From Sinonovacula constricta (lineage: Eukaryota > Mollusca > Bivalvia > Cardiida > Solecurtidae): a stretch of 64,000 nt of DNA. This document shows positions 52,411 through 64,000 of the stretch, one piece after another (position 1 is the first letter of the stretch; each line of letters begins with the position of its first letter). A program made the position numbers and the translations under genes. The DNA is taken from assembly GCA_007844125.1 (NCBI GenBank), contig CM017560.1, positions 862,401 to 926,400 on the forward strand, read 5' to 3'. The notes under the pieces are model-generated. The model saw nothing but the letters and a program-made list of their open reading frames with translations, ran no database searches and was not told where the DNA came from.

Positions 52411-52419
52411 GTAACAAAG
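52411..52419. repeat. 9 bp target-site duplication, right
   Basis: GTAACAAAG directly after the right end of the foldback element; identical to 44894-44902. Confidence 0.85.
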
Positions 52420-52663
52420 TAACGTTATAGGGATAAATATTGCACCAGTATAAAGATATGGCCCTGACATGAGTTAGTCACAAAATATAACATCGACACA
52501 AACTATGTTTTGTTGGCGGCGTCCACTCGTTCACTTGTTCACTCGACTTAATGCAAAGGTATATGTTTATTGTTGATGTTAAAAATTGGTGTATAGTTGC
52601 CTGGTAACACCACAAACATGATTTCAGTGGATTCCTACCGTGCCTAGGAAGCATCCTGAGTTA

Positions 52664-53030
52664 AATTTAGAACCAGTCTCTTGTAGTTTGGATCTATATT
52701 TAGAACCAGTATCTTGTAGTTTGGATCTATATTAAGAACCATTCTCTTGTTGTTTAGATCTATATTTAGAACCAGTCTCTTGAAGTTTGGATCTTTTTTT
52801 AGAACCAGTCTCTTGTAGTTTGGATCTATATTGAGAACTGTATTTTGATCTATATTTAGAACCAGTCTCTTATACTTTGGATCTATATTTAACACTGTAG
52901 TTTGGATCTATATTTTGAACAAGTCTCATGTAGTTTGGATCTATATTTAAAACTGTATCTTGGATCTATATTTAGAACATGTCTTTTGTAGTTTAGATCT
53001 ATATTTAGAACCAGTCTCTTGTTGTTTGGA
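52664..53030. repeat. 33 bp tandem array, about 11 copies
   Basis: The unit contains TTAGAACCAGTCTCTTGTAG and TTTGGATCTATA, with some shortened units. 33 is a multiple of three, which is why minus-strand frames (repeating NIDPNYKRLVL) stay open; not a gene. Confidence 0.93.
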
Positions 53031-54366
53031 ATCGCTTGGTCACAAACACATGGATATAGTAACAATCTGTATATATTAAACATTGTTGAATAGCAATCAC
53101 TGGGTCATTTTCAGTTGGATTCTTTAAGTTCTTACTTAGCCAAAATTCCTACTGGGCCTAAGAAGATTTAAAAAAAAATGATAAAAGTCGGAATATTTCA
53201 TGAGTTACCATGAAAGTGAAATTGTGATATAATCGTCCTACCTATACGCCAGACCGTGCCTACTTTCAAGTCCATAACTATATTTAGTCACCGACATAAT
53301 ACCTACTGAGTCCCTCTCTAATGCGAACATTCTGTTATATGTGTCCTTAAACATTTAAACAAAGTAAGATTAGTCTCTTCCAGTACCTTTATTAGTGATA
53401 CTCGGTACAATAGTCCCAGAACAGAAACCATACGCATATCACTTTAAAGAAACGTGACTTTGTGGACAATTAAAGGAATAATATGTCATCGACTTCTGCT
53501 TTCTTTGTTTCAACCATATGTTTGTGTAAGATTTATGTGTCATTTTATTGCAACACATTACCGTGACAGATACCATATACCACCGTAATAATCAGGTGAC
53601 GTTTCCCATTGTTGCCAAAGTGACTGTAATATAGATCAATCATCTCATATAACTTGTATTATGATACACCATGTTAATACATACTTAGCAAACTTCCTGC
53701 ATTATGTGCAAATGTACTTAGACATATTACTAGATACTCTGCAGCACAAAGTGTAGATCCTAATCAGATGATCAGACAGCCCCCACCCCCACCCCCACCC
53801 CAGTAGGGAGGCAGTTGATCTGAATCAACACAATTTGCTTAACCTGGTCAAATTGTGCTTCTCAGTAACAGGCCGGTAAGCTTAGTTTTGGGAATCATAC
53901 GTTAAGGTCGCAACAAACAAGAAGATTCGTTGTATAAGTGAAGGAGTATAGTATAAGTTGTAAGCTGGTATTTCTATGCTTCACTTAACAGCGGAAGCGA
54001 CCTGCCCCAACCCCTCGTTCATGCACAAGTGATAAATATTGAAGCACTGAACGTTCGTAATTGTAGGCTGCTTAGTTTTCACTGTGGATACCCGTGAGAT
54101 GGGGATACTATATAAACGAAGTCGAGAGTTAAACTAAATTGTGGCCTCTTGACCCCAGAGTTATGAGATTGACATTGTATTGAAAAGGTCATATATGGGT
54201 TATAGATCTATTTGGATAATTGTGTCAGGAATTTGGCTGCATCTCAGGAAATAAATGGATGTGGTTTATAATAAAGTAAGTAAGTTTCTATAACTTTGTA
54301 CTTATTAAAATGGTGGTTAGGTTTCTAGATTATTTAATATAAACCAATAAGATTGGTTAGATCTAA
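53031..54366. other. Intergenic DNA, no gene seen
   Basis: Contains a short C-rich tract (about 53780-53800). No gene or tandem repeat. Confidence 0.5.
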
Positions 54367-54472
54367 ACACAGTATTCGAAATTAACATCGAATAATTACA
54401 TTTCATTCGGGCGTGTAACACGGTATTCGAAATAAACATCGAACAATTACATTTCATTCGGGCGTGTAACAG
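54367..54472. repeat. Direct duplication of about 53 bp
   Basis: Two adjacent copies of a segment with GTATTCGAAAT, AACATCGAA and TTACATTTCATTCGGGCGTG, differing at a few bases. Confidence 0.9.
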
Positions 54473-54728
54473 AGATTCATTGAACCGACACACATTCACA
54501 CAAAATGATACAAAATAAGACCTGCAAAAAGGCATGTTTGACATGCTTTCAGAAACAACAAGGTCTTTGAAAGGCTTATTGTTTGTTATCGTACTCTAAT
54601 TGAAGGCAATATCCGTACAAAATCCCACCAATTTCTGTCCAAACTCTATGATTCAGAAAAAAATCTTGCTTGTCGGGCGACAAACTTTATGAAACTGACA
54701 TGCCCGCTGTCGAATTAAGTCGCCACGG

Positions 54729-55274
54729 AGATCGCATATGATCGCTTTATGTTATATGATCGCTGTATGTTATATGGTCGCTGTATGTCATTTGATCGCT
54801 GTATCACATATGATCGCTGTATTACATATGGTCGCTGTATCACATATGGCCGTTGTATTAAATGTGATCGATGTAACACATGTGATTGGTGTATCATATA
54901 TGCTTGTTGTATAACATATGGTGGCTGTATCACACGGGATCGCTGATTCATATATGCTTGTTGTATAAGATATAGTCGCTATATTGCATATGATCGCTGT
55001 ATTACATGTGATCGCTATATCATAATTGTATGATTGTTGTATAACATATGGTCGCTGTATTACATGTGGTCGCTGTATCATATATGCTTGTTGTATAACT
55101 TATGGTCGCTGTATTACATGTGGTCGCTGTATTATATATGATTGTTGTATTACATATAATCGCAGTATTACACGTGATCGCTGTATCATATATGCTTGTT
55201 GTATAACATATTGACGCTGTATTGCATGTGTTCGCTGTATCAATTGTGAGTTATGTTCATATATGATCGCTGTT
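54729..55274. repeat. 18 bp tandem array, about 30 copies
   Basis: The unit ATCGCTGTATTACATATG has variants (GCTTGTTGTATAACATAT). A multiple of three, so long frames exist on both strands by chance. Confidence 0.95.
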
Positions 55275-55394
55275 TCCCAACAGGTGTGATCGAACACATC
55301 ACTATTAAACTACATCTAAAATAAGGTTGGCTGAAGTTTGAAAGGTGTGGTGATATGTATCGTTAATCGAGATAAGTTCTTTCGTGGCCAAAGT

Positions 55395-56135
55395 CCAATA
55401 CAATACAGTGCAATAAATACAATACAGTACAAAACAACACAGTACAATACATTACAATACAATACAGTGCAATACAATACAATGCAATACAATTCAATAG
55501 GTGCAATACAGTATAATACAATACAGTACAATACAAAACAATGTAGTGCAATACAGTGCAATACAATACAGTGCAATATAATACAGTAAATACAATACAG
55601 TGCAATACAATACAGTGCAATAAATACAATACAGAACAATACAACACATTACACTACATTACAATACAATACAGTGCAATACAATTTAATAAGTGCGATA
55701 CAGAACAATACAATGCAGTGCAATACAATACAGTGCAATACAATACAGTGCAATACGATACAGTGCAATACAATACAGTGCAATACAATACAATTCAATA
55801 CAATGCAATACAGTACAGTGCAATACAATACAGTGCAATATAATACAGTGCAGTACAATGCAGTGCAATACAGTACAGTGCAATACAATATAGTGCAATA
55901 TAATACTATAAAGTGCAATACGTTACAGTGCAATATAATGCAGTGCAATACAATACAGTACAATACAATACAGTGCAATGCAATACAGTACAATACAGTG
56001 CAGTATAATACAATGCAGTGCAATACAATACAGTGCAATATAATGCAGTGCAGTACAATACAGTGCAATACAATGCAATACAATACAGTGCAATACAGTG
56101 CAGTACAATATAATACAGTACAATACAATACAAAA
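55395..56135. repeat. 5 bp repeat array (AATAC/AGTGC)
   Basis: A pentanucleotide array of AATAC mixed with AGTGC and AGTAC units. The Cys/Ile/Tyr-rich frames of up to 203 codons are artefacts. Confidence 0.96.
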
Positions 56136-56773
56136 CAGACCAGACAATCATTGATGCCATATACTAGACGTGATACGATGTCCCTTACACCCAACTACAA
56201 CGGTAGCTCTCTTTTAACATTTCGGATGTACTTCACAAGTAATGGCGCAGCACATCGGCGCAACGACAACGACACATTTGATTAAATGAAGAAACTATCT
56301 GATTATTGATTGAGTAATTGGTACTATTAGGGTTGTGTGTTTGAAACACGCAATTTTAACAAATATATTCAATTTTATGAACAGCTGCAACCTCAGCCAG
56401 CTACTGTGGACTGTGATGTTTTGATAAGAGTTAGTGTTGTTTTAAGGGATGCCTTCAAAATGTGTAACGAACTATGACAAGCCGTTGTGAGGCTAGGTGA
56501 ACTAGCCTCGTCCCACTCTATTGTTACGTGTCAAACAATGTGACAAACAGAATCTTGTCTTAATGATTATAACAACTGTTTTGAACAACTTCTATACCAA
56601 GAAACGGTAGACAGATATGTCGGAAAGAATTAGAGTTCATTGAAATGATGCGGGAATGTGTAACATAAACTGACATTATGTTTATGTATTACACGAAGAA
56701 AGATTCTCTCCTTTCAGTCTAGTATAGCGTAATGGATTACAATGAACGTCAAAATAGTGTATAAGAGTCGTGA
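56136..56773. other. Intergenic DNA, no gene seen
   Basis: No frame outside the neighbouring arrays and no recognisable motif. Confidence 0.5.
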
Positions 56774-57193
56774 ATGGACTGATGGGTAGGGCCCATAACC
56801 ATACATTGATAAAATGCTGGACTGATGGTTGGGGCCATAACCATTTATAAACAAAATGCTGGACTGATGTTAGAGGCCATAACCATTTATGGACAAAATG
56901 CTGGACTGATGGTAGGGGCCATAACCATTTATGGACAAAATGCTGGACTGATGGTAGGGGCCATAACCATATATGGACAAAATGCTGGACTGATGGTAGG
57001 GCCCATAACCATATATTACAAAATGCTGGACTGATGGTAGGGGCCATAACCATATATGGACAAAATGCTGGACTGATGGTAGGGGCCATAACAATATATG
57101 GACAAAATGCTGGACTGATGGTAGGGGCCATGACCATATATGGACAAAATGCTGGACTGATGGTAGGGGCCAGAAATACGTATGAACAAAATG
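56774..57193. repeat. 42 bp tandem array, about 10 copies
   Basis: The unit contains CAAAATGCTGGACTGATGGT and AGGGGCCATAACCATATATG. 42 bp equals 14 codons, giving open frames on both strands; not interpreted as coding. Confidence 0.95.
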
Positions 57194-58800
57194 CATTTCT
57201 AAAATTTTCTATCTAGAAATGTCGCATTGATGCTCTGGTCTTGAACAAGTAAGTGATCAGTGAAGGTCCTATCCGAAGGAATAGCCAAATTGTAGGAAAC
57301 ATGAACAGAACTACTGTATCACCGGAAATGCTTCATTAAAATCAAGAAAAACTTAACATGTGGTCATTTTGTAATTATTATTAACAAAATGTTAAAATAT
57401 AAATATTGTTAATTTCTCTTGGTTAGTAGCGTAGTAAAATAAGCTTTTTTAACATTCCAGAAAGATATAAATGAATTCGCTCGACGCACGAAATGTCCCG
57501 ATTTGTTACGAAAGCGTTTGCATTATCCCGTGAACGGCAATTACATATGATTTTTTCATAGTAATTTTTCGTTGTCTACACGTTTATATAAAAGAACAAC
57601 GCCAATTGTCGAATAGAAAATAGCAAATTAAGTAACACTCACCAGCAGCTATGACCAAAAGTTTAAGTTTGGTATTTTACAATAACATAATTAGCTGCAC
57701 GTCGACAATATGACTATAAGTGTATCGGTGCGATAAAAAAAATGTTTTATTACATTTGTTTAACAGAAAATAATTACCCTATAAGATAATAGTGATAACA
57801 GAATAAAAACCTGAAAACCGTCGATCTGGCTAGAGCTTTAATGTCGTAAACGGTATCTACGGTTGACAGCGAATGTCGTAAAAACATGTGTAGTCCATGT
57901 AGTCCCTGTACACATGCCGTTTTGTCGTGAATCTCTCATAACCTGCTATAAACTTACACAAACTACTATATAACCAAGATATATGGATGTATGGATGTCA
58001 AATAAACCCACATTTTGGTGGCACGTTTCTTAACTTTCCTGACATTGAAGACTTCAAGACATGTACTTCTGAATTGTACTAGTAGTGGGTAACTGGTGGT
58101 AAGACACGGTGTATTTAATCAGCATAGTATTGAAGCACAACCCGTTGAATAACAAGAAAGCATTGGTGCGAAGCATGAAAGGTATGAAAAGCATAGTTAA
58201 CAATAGCGATTTGTGTTAGTGACGAAACAAGCAAGTTTGCTTCCGGCTTGTATAAGGGCGCAGAGTAACAAGGGGTGGGTAACTCTGACTTTGTAAGATG
58301 TCTGCAATCCAATAACTGTATTTGTAAGATACAAGAAAACATTAAAATAATCGGAACTTATTACACATGTTTTATTTATACAAGATACTCAGTCAAAAGT
58401 TTATAATAATAATATTAAAATGACAAATAATGACCAAAACCAGACTAAAAAAGTGGCGAATTGTCTTTCAGTGCAAGGGCTGTGATTCAAATAGAAACAG
58501 TAGAACAAAACATAATTTTATTTTGACTTTAACATAGTATATCGCTATGACAATTTAAACCAATTGAACATATACAAACTGTACATAAACAATTTTAAGT
58601 GACAGATAAGTAAGGTATAACATATTAACTGGAAAAAAAATCTATGGTTTTCTGATATTCACCAAACTTTAATCATGACGAAATTTCAAATAAGCTAAAT
58701 CTGGATTTCGCTATACTAATTTGATCTAAACGTTAAATGTTTGTATTGTGTATCAATTGTCTGTTGCTTCATCGTGTGAACATAAACCTATATTTTTCAG
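57194..58800. other. Sequence upstream of the transporter gene
   Basis: Would contain an intron and possibly upstream non-coding exon(s) and promoter of the transporter gene, because the first coding exon begins at a splice acceptor. None could be located. Short frames only. Confidence 0.4.
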
Positions 58801-61800
58801 AATGACGTGAAATGATCCAGGATATACAGACAAACGCTACCGACTTAGAATGGGCGCGAAGTCCGAGAAAAGCTCAGCCGAAAGTTCTGAGAGAACCGGA
58901 AGTAAAAACGAGGTCGAGGACAACATCCCGGATGGAGGATGGGGCTGGGCGGTGTGCGCTGGAAGCTTCCTCGTCAATTTTATCCTGGATGGTACTATGT
59001 TCTCTTTTGGTGTTCTCCTACTGAATTTGTTGGAATACTTCGGCCAAGGAAAAGCCAAGACCTCGTGGATAGGTTCCTGTTTATTGGGATGGAGCATGTT
59101 TATGGGTAAGTGTTTATCTACTGCGCTACTAGAAGTGACACTTACAGCACGAAACTTGATCAGCCAAGAGTGAAGCCTTTCGCAACTTACATGTTAAGCT
59201 AGTACTTTATCCCCAAAGTGTCGAAGAAAACGGTGTTTCTCAGTTTAAAATAGTTTGGGTAGATCAAATATGGAAAATCAAGTAATATTGCATAGATAAA
59301 AAAGAGCACTGATTCAAAGCTTTAATGTTCGTTGTCAAGGTCCTGTTCCACAATGGAACAGGTTTTCCTAACAACAAACCGACCAAGAAACAGCAAAAAA
59401 CTATTCATTATTAGATTAACAATGTCGTCACATTGTCATTATTTAAATTATATGCAGAAACGAATTTTCTTTGGGCTAATATACTTCCGATATTCATTAA
59501 AATTGAATGAAAACCAAACTTCAGTTCATGAAAGTGCCGCATTTCACTTCTGTATAGAACAATGTGGCGGCATCCATAGGACTTTTTCCAGGAATGATGA
59601 CATATAGACGCCGCGCGCACGCGACAATAAAGAACTATATATCAGCATATTGCACTAACTCTAATATTCAAGTAAAGATCATGGATTTCAATGACATCCA
59701 TTGTTTGATATTTGTTGAAAATCGGGATACATCGCTCATTTCCATGAGAGAAAAATCCACTAGGATGTTCTGTACATTGGTTAATACGGGCTATTCCATG
59801 GATAGTCTCGTTCTTATAAGAGGAGCATGTGACGCTAAATGAAGCTCGCGCGTTACCATAATCTTTTATTGGCGACGCGATGGAGCTTGCGCATGCGGAA
59901 AGTCTGTTGGGCGGGCTTTCTCACTCTGATTAAATACGGGTCCTAATACGGAAAACGGCGTTCTATTTTAACTATTTATTTATGTAATTTTGTGTGTCTG
60001 TAACTTTCATGCAGATATGGCAGAAAATTAGAGATTTTGTTTATTTCTTTTTGTTATCAAATTTCTAGTGGAGACTATGTACGCCCTTATTTACGAAAGA
60101 AGATAGGAATGCTCTTCGGTACGTACTTCGATGTTCAGACTAGATGTTAACAAATTGAGATGACATTTGCAACAAAACAGTCCATAGTCAGCTCTGAACG
60201 ATCCATTGAGTATGCACGTAAAATAACTTTAGATGCAACAATTTACATTTAAAAATACTCTCAATATACATAAACGATTGATGAAAGGTCCGCGCTAATC
60301 TAAAAATAGCATTTCAAGTGCTGCCAACGTGTAGGAGTGCTTTTATACCTTCTCTGAAGTGTTTGTGGTCAAGAGATTTAAGTTTTTGAACTCGGGTTCG
60401 GAGTGTTTCAAATTCATACCCTAGCTCTGTCACGACAAGTTTTTTCAGATGACCCTATTAAAGATTCGGATGATCAGTCCACTTGCATAAGAGAAACGTG
60501 CAACACACCAAGAACGCCTTTATAATATGCTTGACGTGTTCTTGGTCAAGAAGTTAAGATTATGGACTAGGGATCAGAGGGTTCTGGGTTTAAAACCTAG
60601 ACCTGACATAATATTGTGTTCCTTGGCCAAGAGCTTGAGATTATGGACTCGGGATCGGAGGGTTCTGGGTTCAAACCCTTAATTCCTTACACCCAGATTT
60701 ACTAAATAGCAGCATCTACCTTGGATAATATTAAAAAAATGCTTTTCATTATAAGAGAGTTTGATATTTTTAAGTATTTCGGAATTGAATGGCATATAAA
60801 ACTTTCTATTGACAGCAATGTTTGTTAAGTTGAATTCTTAATGTCAGTTCTGTGTGTAATTATACACCATAATAGCACATACTTACGTAATAACATTGCT
60901 TAAGTTCCATCGGTTTTAAGACATGCCAGATCGTTCTGAATTTATTTTACTGTTTATCTCAGTTTGTCTTCGCTCTTTTCACTTTAAATGTGTGAAGTAG
61001 GTTATGTTTAGGAAATAATAAACATGGCTCTTTGTTGGACTTTGTTGGGCGCACAGTCATTAATACAACAATATAATCTTAAAGGTTTATATGCCACATA
61101 AATCTGTCTAAAACAAAATACTATTATCGGTGATAATATTCGTTTTGAGCCAACCTTTTTTTGTAATGCATAATGAAAATTTAGTTTATGTTTATCATCA
61201 TTATTATCATAATGATTATCATTATCTTCTTCTTCTTCTTCTTCTCATTCTTCTTCAACACCATAATCATCATCATCATCACAATCATCATCATCACCAC
61301 CACCATCATTATAATCATCATCACCACCTCTGCATCGTTATATTTTCCGCTTAATTTTACAAAGAACAAATCGTAATTTTAATATTTTTATGTTAGTCCT
61401 CGTTAAGCCCAGTATAACAGAAAGTATACTATGTACGAATTGTAAATGGAACAGGAGCGGAAGGAGTTGGCCTTCACTGAGATTCGAACCACCGACCTCC
61501 ACTATACTAGCGGATCGCTCTACCAACTGAGATATAGAGGCTCTGTGAAAGAAACTACCCGTGTAACTGCTACACTCCTCTTTACACAAAGATTCACCCA
61601 GAATATCATCTCTGGTTCTACTCTACAGCACCATTGTATATCACAGTACAAGCAGGCAATAGCAGTAGGTCATAAGCTTTCGCTGAGATTCGACCTACAT
61701 ACCTCCCTAATACTAGCGGGTCGCTCTACCAATTAAGCAATGGAAGCTCTGTGAACGAACTACCGGTGAAACGGCTGCGTATTAATATTTCGCTCTAGAT

Positions 61801-63491
61801 TTAGTTTCACATGTGAATTGAACCTGTAAAATATGAGTTTATTCCTAGAGCCATTTTTTTATTTAGTGGCAAACTGGATTCATTTACTCGTAAAAATTAC
61901 TTAATGTAACATAAATAATTATAACAAACTCAAAACATACCATATATCAAAGGATTCTTTATGTCTGACTTTGGGATGTTTACAATTAAATCGAAATTTT
62001 ACAAGTTAATTAAAAATGCAGAAACTGTGACGGAGTAATATTGAGATAAAAATGCCAATACTTGTAAACTATATTGGCATTCGTTGCAAAATGACACGTT
62101 TGGCGAGCTATGTATAAGTAGCATCAGTAAGCTTTAAAGGCTTACGTTTACTTGTTAGGCGTGAACATAAAGTTATTCAAAACCTTTCTGCACTATCTTC
62201 GCGGAACACTATATAAAGACAGAGCTTCTAAGTGAACTAGATCGCTACCACTACACATACGTGTACTTAGGATTATAAACTCCCTGTGACTTTACAGTCT
62301 GTTGTTTTTTTGGTTTGTTTTCATCTTGTATTGACGATGCGTAGTAACATCTAGTTCTTTCCGGATCTGGTGGGTTTGAAGAAGCAAGTGTTCCATATGT
62401 TCCAACGTTGATACTATCGATTCCATGGGACCTTGACCTTTTGCGGTTCTACTGGTTTTACCTGAAAGAATAACTACTCGGTGTTTGTATTCTTTAGGTT
62501 CGGTTGATTAATGTCTCGGTCCTCCCAACTTAAAGTTCATGCCTCTGTAGACGTTGTTTACTTCAAGCACACCTACAACTGCTTCCACTGTAATAGAATG
62601 CCGTAAACGCTAAGCATTATACATTATTCGGAATTCTCACAGCCTGCCTACACATTTAATATATACCATAAGTATGCATAAATACATAGACAAAGGCATT
62701 ATATTAGTTTAGTACACAGCCTATATTGAACAGTTTGTAACCATAATAAACTGAGCGATAAAAATAATGGACCTGCTGTTGTTAAGCATAAAAACACGTA
62801 GTAATTAAACTAGACAAAGAGCTTACACGAACTGTTATGTATAAAAAGCTTTTTGTAGACATCTTTAAATAACATGACTCATCGCCAAACAATAAGTTAA
62901 TCTACGTTTACTGATTTACTTCGTATTGATGTTCTGTTCTGATGCATGTTCTTATGTTAGGGTGTAGAACAATGTACAGTTGCATTATAACGGCCTTGTT
63001 GTATTGTATATATATATGTACATGTGTTAAATGTATAAAAATAAATTTATGTAAAGCCAGTGGTCAGCGTGGTGATGGAGAGATATAGCTGCGTTTTAGA
63101 AAATAATTATTATCGTCGACACTTATGCGCACGGTGTCTATATGTAATCGTTCCAGGAAAGATTCTTTGTTTTTTTTGGATCAGAATGAAAATAGATTGT
63201 AGTTTAAAATGTTCTACATCATAACCTTGCACTTGAAAATATTCCAAATGTTTATTTTTGATTTGTTACGATGATGTTCTTTGTACGAAGTCAAATATTA
63301 TGCCCTATGCTGTTTGTATTCGGACCTTTTTCTTGTATATACCCCAGGTCCAGTGGTGAGTGTTATGTTGGAGAGGTACAGCTGTCGCCAGGTGACCATC
63401 GCCGGCGCTGTCATCTCCGTGGCTGCCTTTGTCGTAAGCACCTTCTCCCCAAATGTCGAAATGATGATAATCAGTTACGGTGTTATAGCCG
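58801..63491 (+). CDS. SLC16-family (monocarboxylate-transporter-like) protein, first two coding exons, incomplete
   Basis: Exon 58801-59105 follows an acceptor (TATATTTTTCAG) and ends at a perfect GTAAGT donor. Exon 63348-63491 follows ACCCCAG and also ends at GTAAGT. Both introns are phase 1 and the joint makes ...MFMG-PVVSV. I chose ATG 58850 (A at -3, G at +4), although out-of-frame or stopped ATGs lie at 58802 and 58812. Residues 27-33, PDGGWGW, are the SLC16 signature at the start of TM1. TM1 is about 31-55, TM2 about 70-92, a short loop ERYSCRQV follows like the MFS loop 2-3 motif, and TM3 about 96-114; TM4 starts at the exon end. Of the usual 450-550 aa, 133 are seen; the rest lies beyond 64000. 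Family members move monocarboxylates or related organic solutes across the plasma membrane; substrate and coupling cannot be told from this part. Confidence 0.88.
60364..60690 (+). repeat. Three degenerate tRNA-Leu-like copies
   Basis: TGGTCAAGAGATTTAAG, TTGGTCAAGAAGTTAAG and TTGGCCAAGAGCTTGAG (at about 60364, 60542 and 60623) are each followed by a GGACTCGGGATCGGAGGGTT-type stretch. The third ends in a good B-box, GGGTTCAAACCC. The shape fits the long-variable-arm tRNA-Leu type. Decayed SINE heads or tRNA pseudogenes. Confidence 0.55.
61189..61330. repeat. ATC/TTC triplet microsatellite
   Basis: Mixed ATT, ATC, TTC and ACC triplets within the transporter intron. Ile/His/Met-rich frames are artefacts. 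Confidence 0.93.
61475..61752 (-). mobile_element. Tandem pair of tRNA-like SINE modules in the transporter intron
   Basis: On the minus strand, module 1 (about 61752-61682) reads TTGCTTAATTGGTAGAGCGA with a damaged B-box (GGTCGAATC). Module 2 (about 61543-61475) reads TATCTCAGTTGGTAGAGCGA with B-box GGTTCGAATCTC. They share the CCGCTAGTAT anticodon-arm region and lie about 207 bp apart. Confidence 0.75.
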
Positions 63492-63755
63492 GTAAGTCAA
63501 AGTTCTTTGTTGGTCTCCTTGTAATGGTACCGTCCTACTATCAGACCATTATTGCCTTCGGAGGATTTACTCGACCCAGATACGCTTTTTTCGTAAAAAA
63601 AAAACCATGATAGTACATTTTAGACCTAACAGTGGCAGTTTTCGCTTTGTACCCTATATGATGTGCATGCATTGTAATGGTGTTTCAAAAGCGTGCATTT
63701 TGGCCGACGTTACACTGTCCCGAGGTCCGGTAGTGTTAGACTTTCAGGTGGGTAG

Positions 63756-64000
63756 CGGGATATTGCCCTGGCACTGGGAGGATGATGGTTCAGGCACCAC
63801 GGGATATTGACCTGGTATTGTGAGGATGATGGTTCAGGCACCACGGGATATTGAATTGGCACTGGGAGGATGATGGTCCAGGCACCACGGGATATTGACC
63901 TGGCACTGAGAGGATGATGGTCCAGGCACCACGGGATATTCACCTGGCTCTGGGAGGATGATGGTCCAGGCAACGGGATATTGACTTGACACTGGAATGA
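63756..64000. repeat. 44 bp tandem array, at least 5 copies, runs off the window
   Basis: The unit contains CACGGGATATTGACCTGGCA and GGATGATGGTCCAGGCAC. Lies in the second coding intron of the transporter gene. Confidence 0.93.

Larger units (their letters stand above)
59106..63347 (+). other. Large first coding intron of the transporter gene
   Basis: A 4.2 kb phase-1 intron holding degenerate tRNA-like copies (60364-60690), a triplet microsatellite (61189-61330) and a pair of minus-strand tRNA-like modules (61475-61752). Frames inside it (up to 96 codons) have no recognisable domain. Confidence 0.75.

Noticed and set aside
52644..53083. Frame repeating NIDPNYKRLVL
   Set aside because: 33 bp satellite, in frame by unit length only; interrupted by shortened units.
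55649..56285. Frames of 181 and 203 codons rich in Cys, Ile, Tyr, Asn
   Set aside because: Pentanucleotide array; overlapping frames are open on both strands.
56682..57216. Repeat-protein-like frames with a 14-residue period
   Set aside because: The 42 bp unit is a multiple of three, so any stop-free unit gives an open frame; no signal peptide, splice sites or composition suggests a protein.
59600..59900. GC-rich inverted segments that might bound another small element
   Set aside because: Only loose similarity between CGCGACAATAAAG and the reverse complement of CTTTTATTGGCGACGCG; no clear ends or target duplication.

Overview
The window looks like a gene-poor, AT-rich, repeat-dominated piece of a metazoan nuclear genome, most likely a bivalve mollusc. 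The reasons are GT-AG introns, a RING-less double-B-box/propeller TRIM-like gene of the kind greatly expanded in bivalves, tRNA-derived SINEs resembling molluscan ones, and very abundant minisatellites with 20-90 bp units. The exact species cannot be told from the sequence. Two genes are well supported. One is a complete three-exon B-box protein on the minus strand (14652-17888, about 548 aa). The other is the 5' part of an SLC16 / monocarboxylate-transporter-like gene on the plus strand (exons 58801-59105 and 63348-63491), which runs off the right end. Two weaker coding relics are an uncharacterised exon at 21130-21447 (-) and a retroelement-type ORF fragment at 40130-40345 (+).

Layout. 0-12.3 kb holds three minisatellites (40, 41 and 32 bp units) and a CT tract. 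12.5-18 kb holds a SINE and the B-box gene. 18.4-23.2 kb holds a SINE that runs into a 62 bp array, a 22 bp array with stray copies of its core motif nearby, and a dispersed repeat. 25.7-26.1 kb holds a short inverted-terminal-repeat element. 26.6-33.2 kb is a large TAC-triplet locus in which a SINE plus a 138 bp spacer is tandemly repeated; an orphan spacer copy lies at 36.4 kb. 35.36-36.05 kb is a second element with 24 bp terminal inverted repeats. 37.4-42.4 kb holds 23 bp and 37 bp arrays, the latter split by an insertion. 43.9-44.7 kb holds further dispersed-repeat copies. 52.6-57.2 kb holds arrays of 33, 18, 5 and 42 bp. 58.8-64 kb holds the transporter gene, with tRNA-like modules in its intron and a 44 bp array at the window edge.

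The most striking object is at 44903-52410: a 7.5 kb foldback-type element. Its two arms are tandem arrays of one 88 bp unit in opposite orientation, its extreme ends match as an inverted repeat, and it is flanked by a perfect 9 bp direct duplication (GTAACAAAG). This is the architecture of Drosophila Foldback (FB) elements. No transposase ORF is visible in its loop, so it looks non-autonomous. I found no operon-like organisation and no evidence that the two genes work together; they appear to be isolated genes in a sea of repeats.
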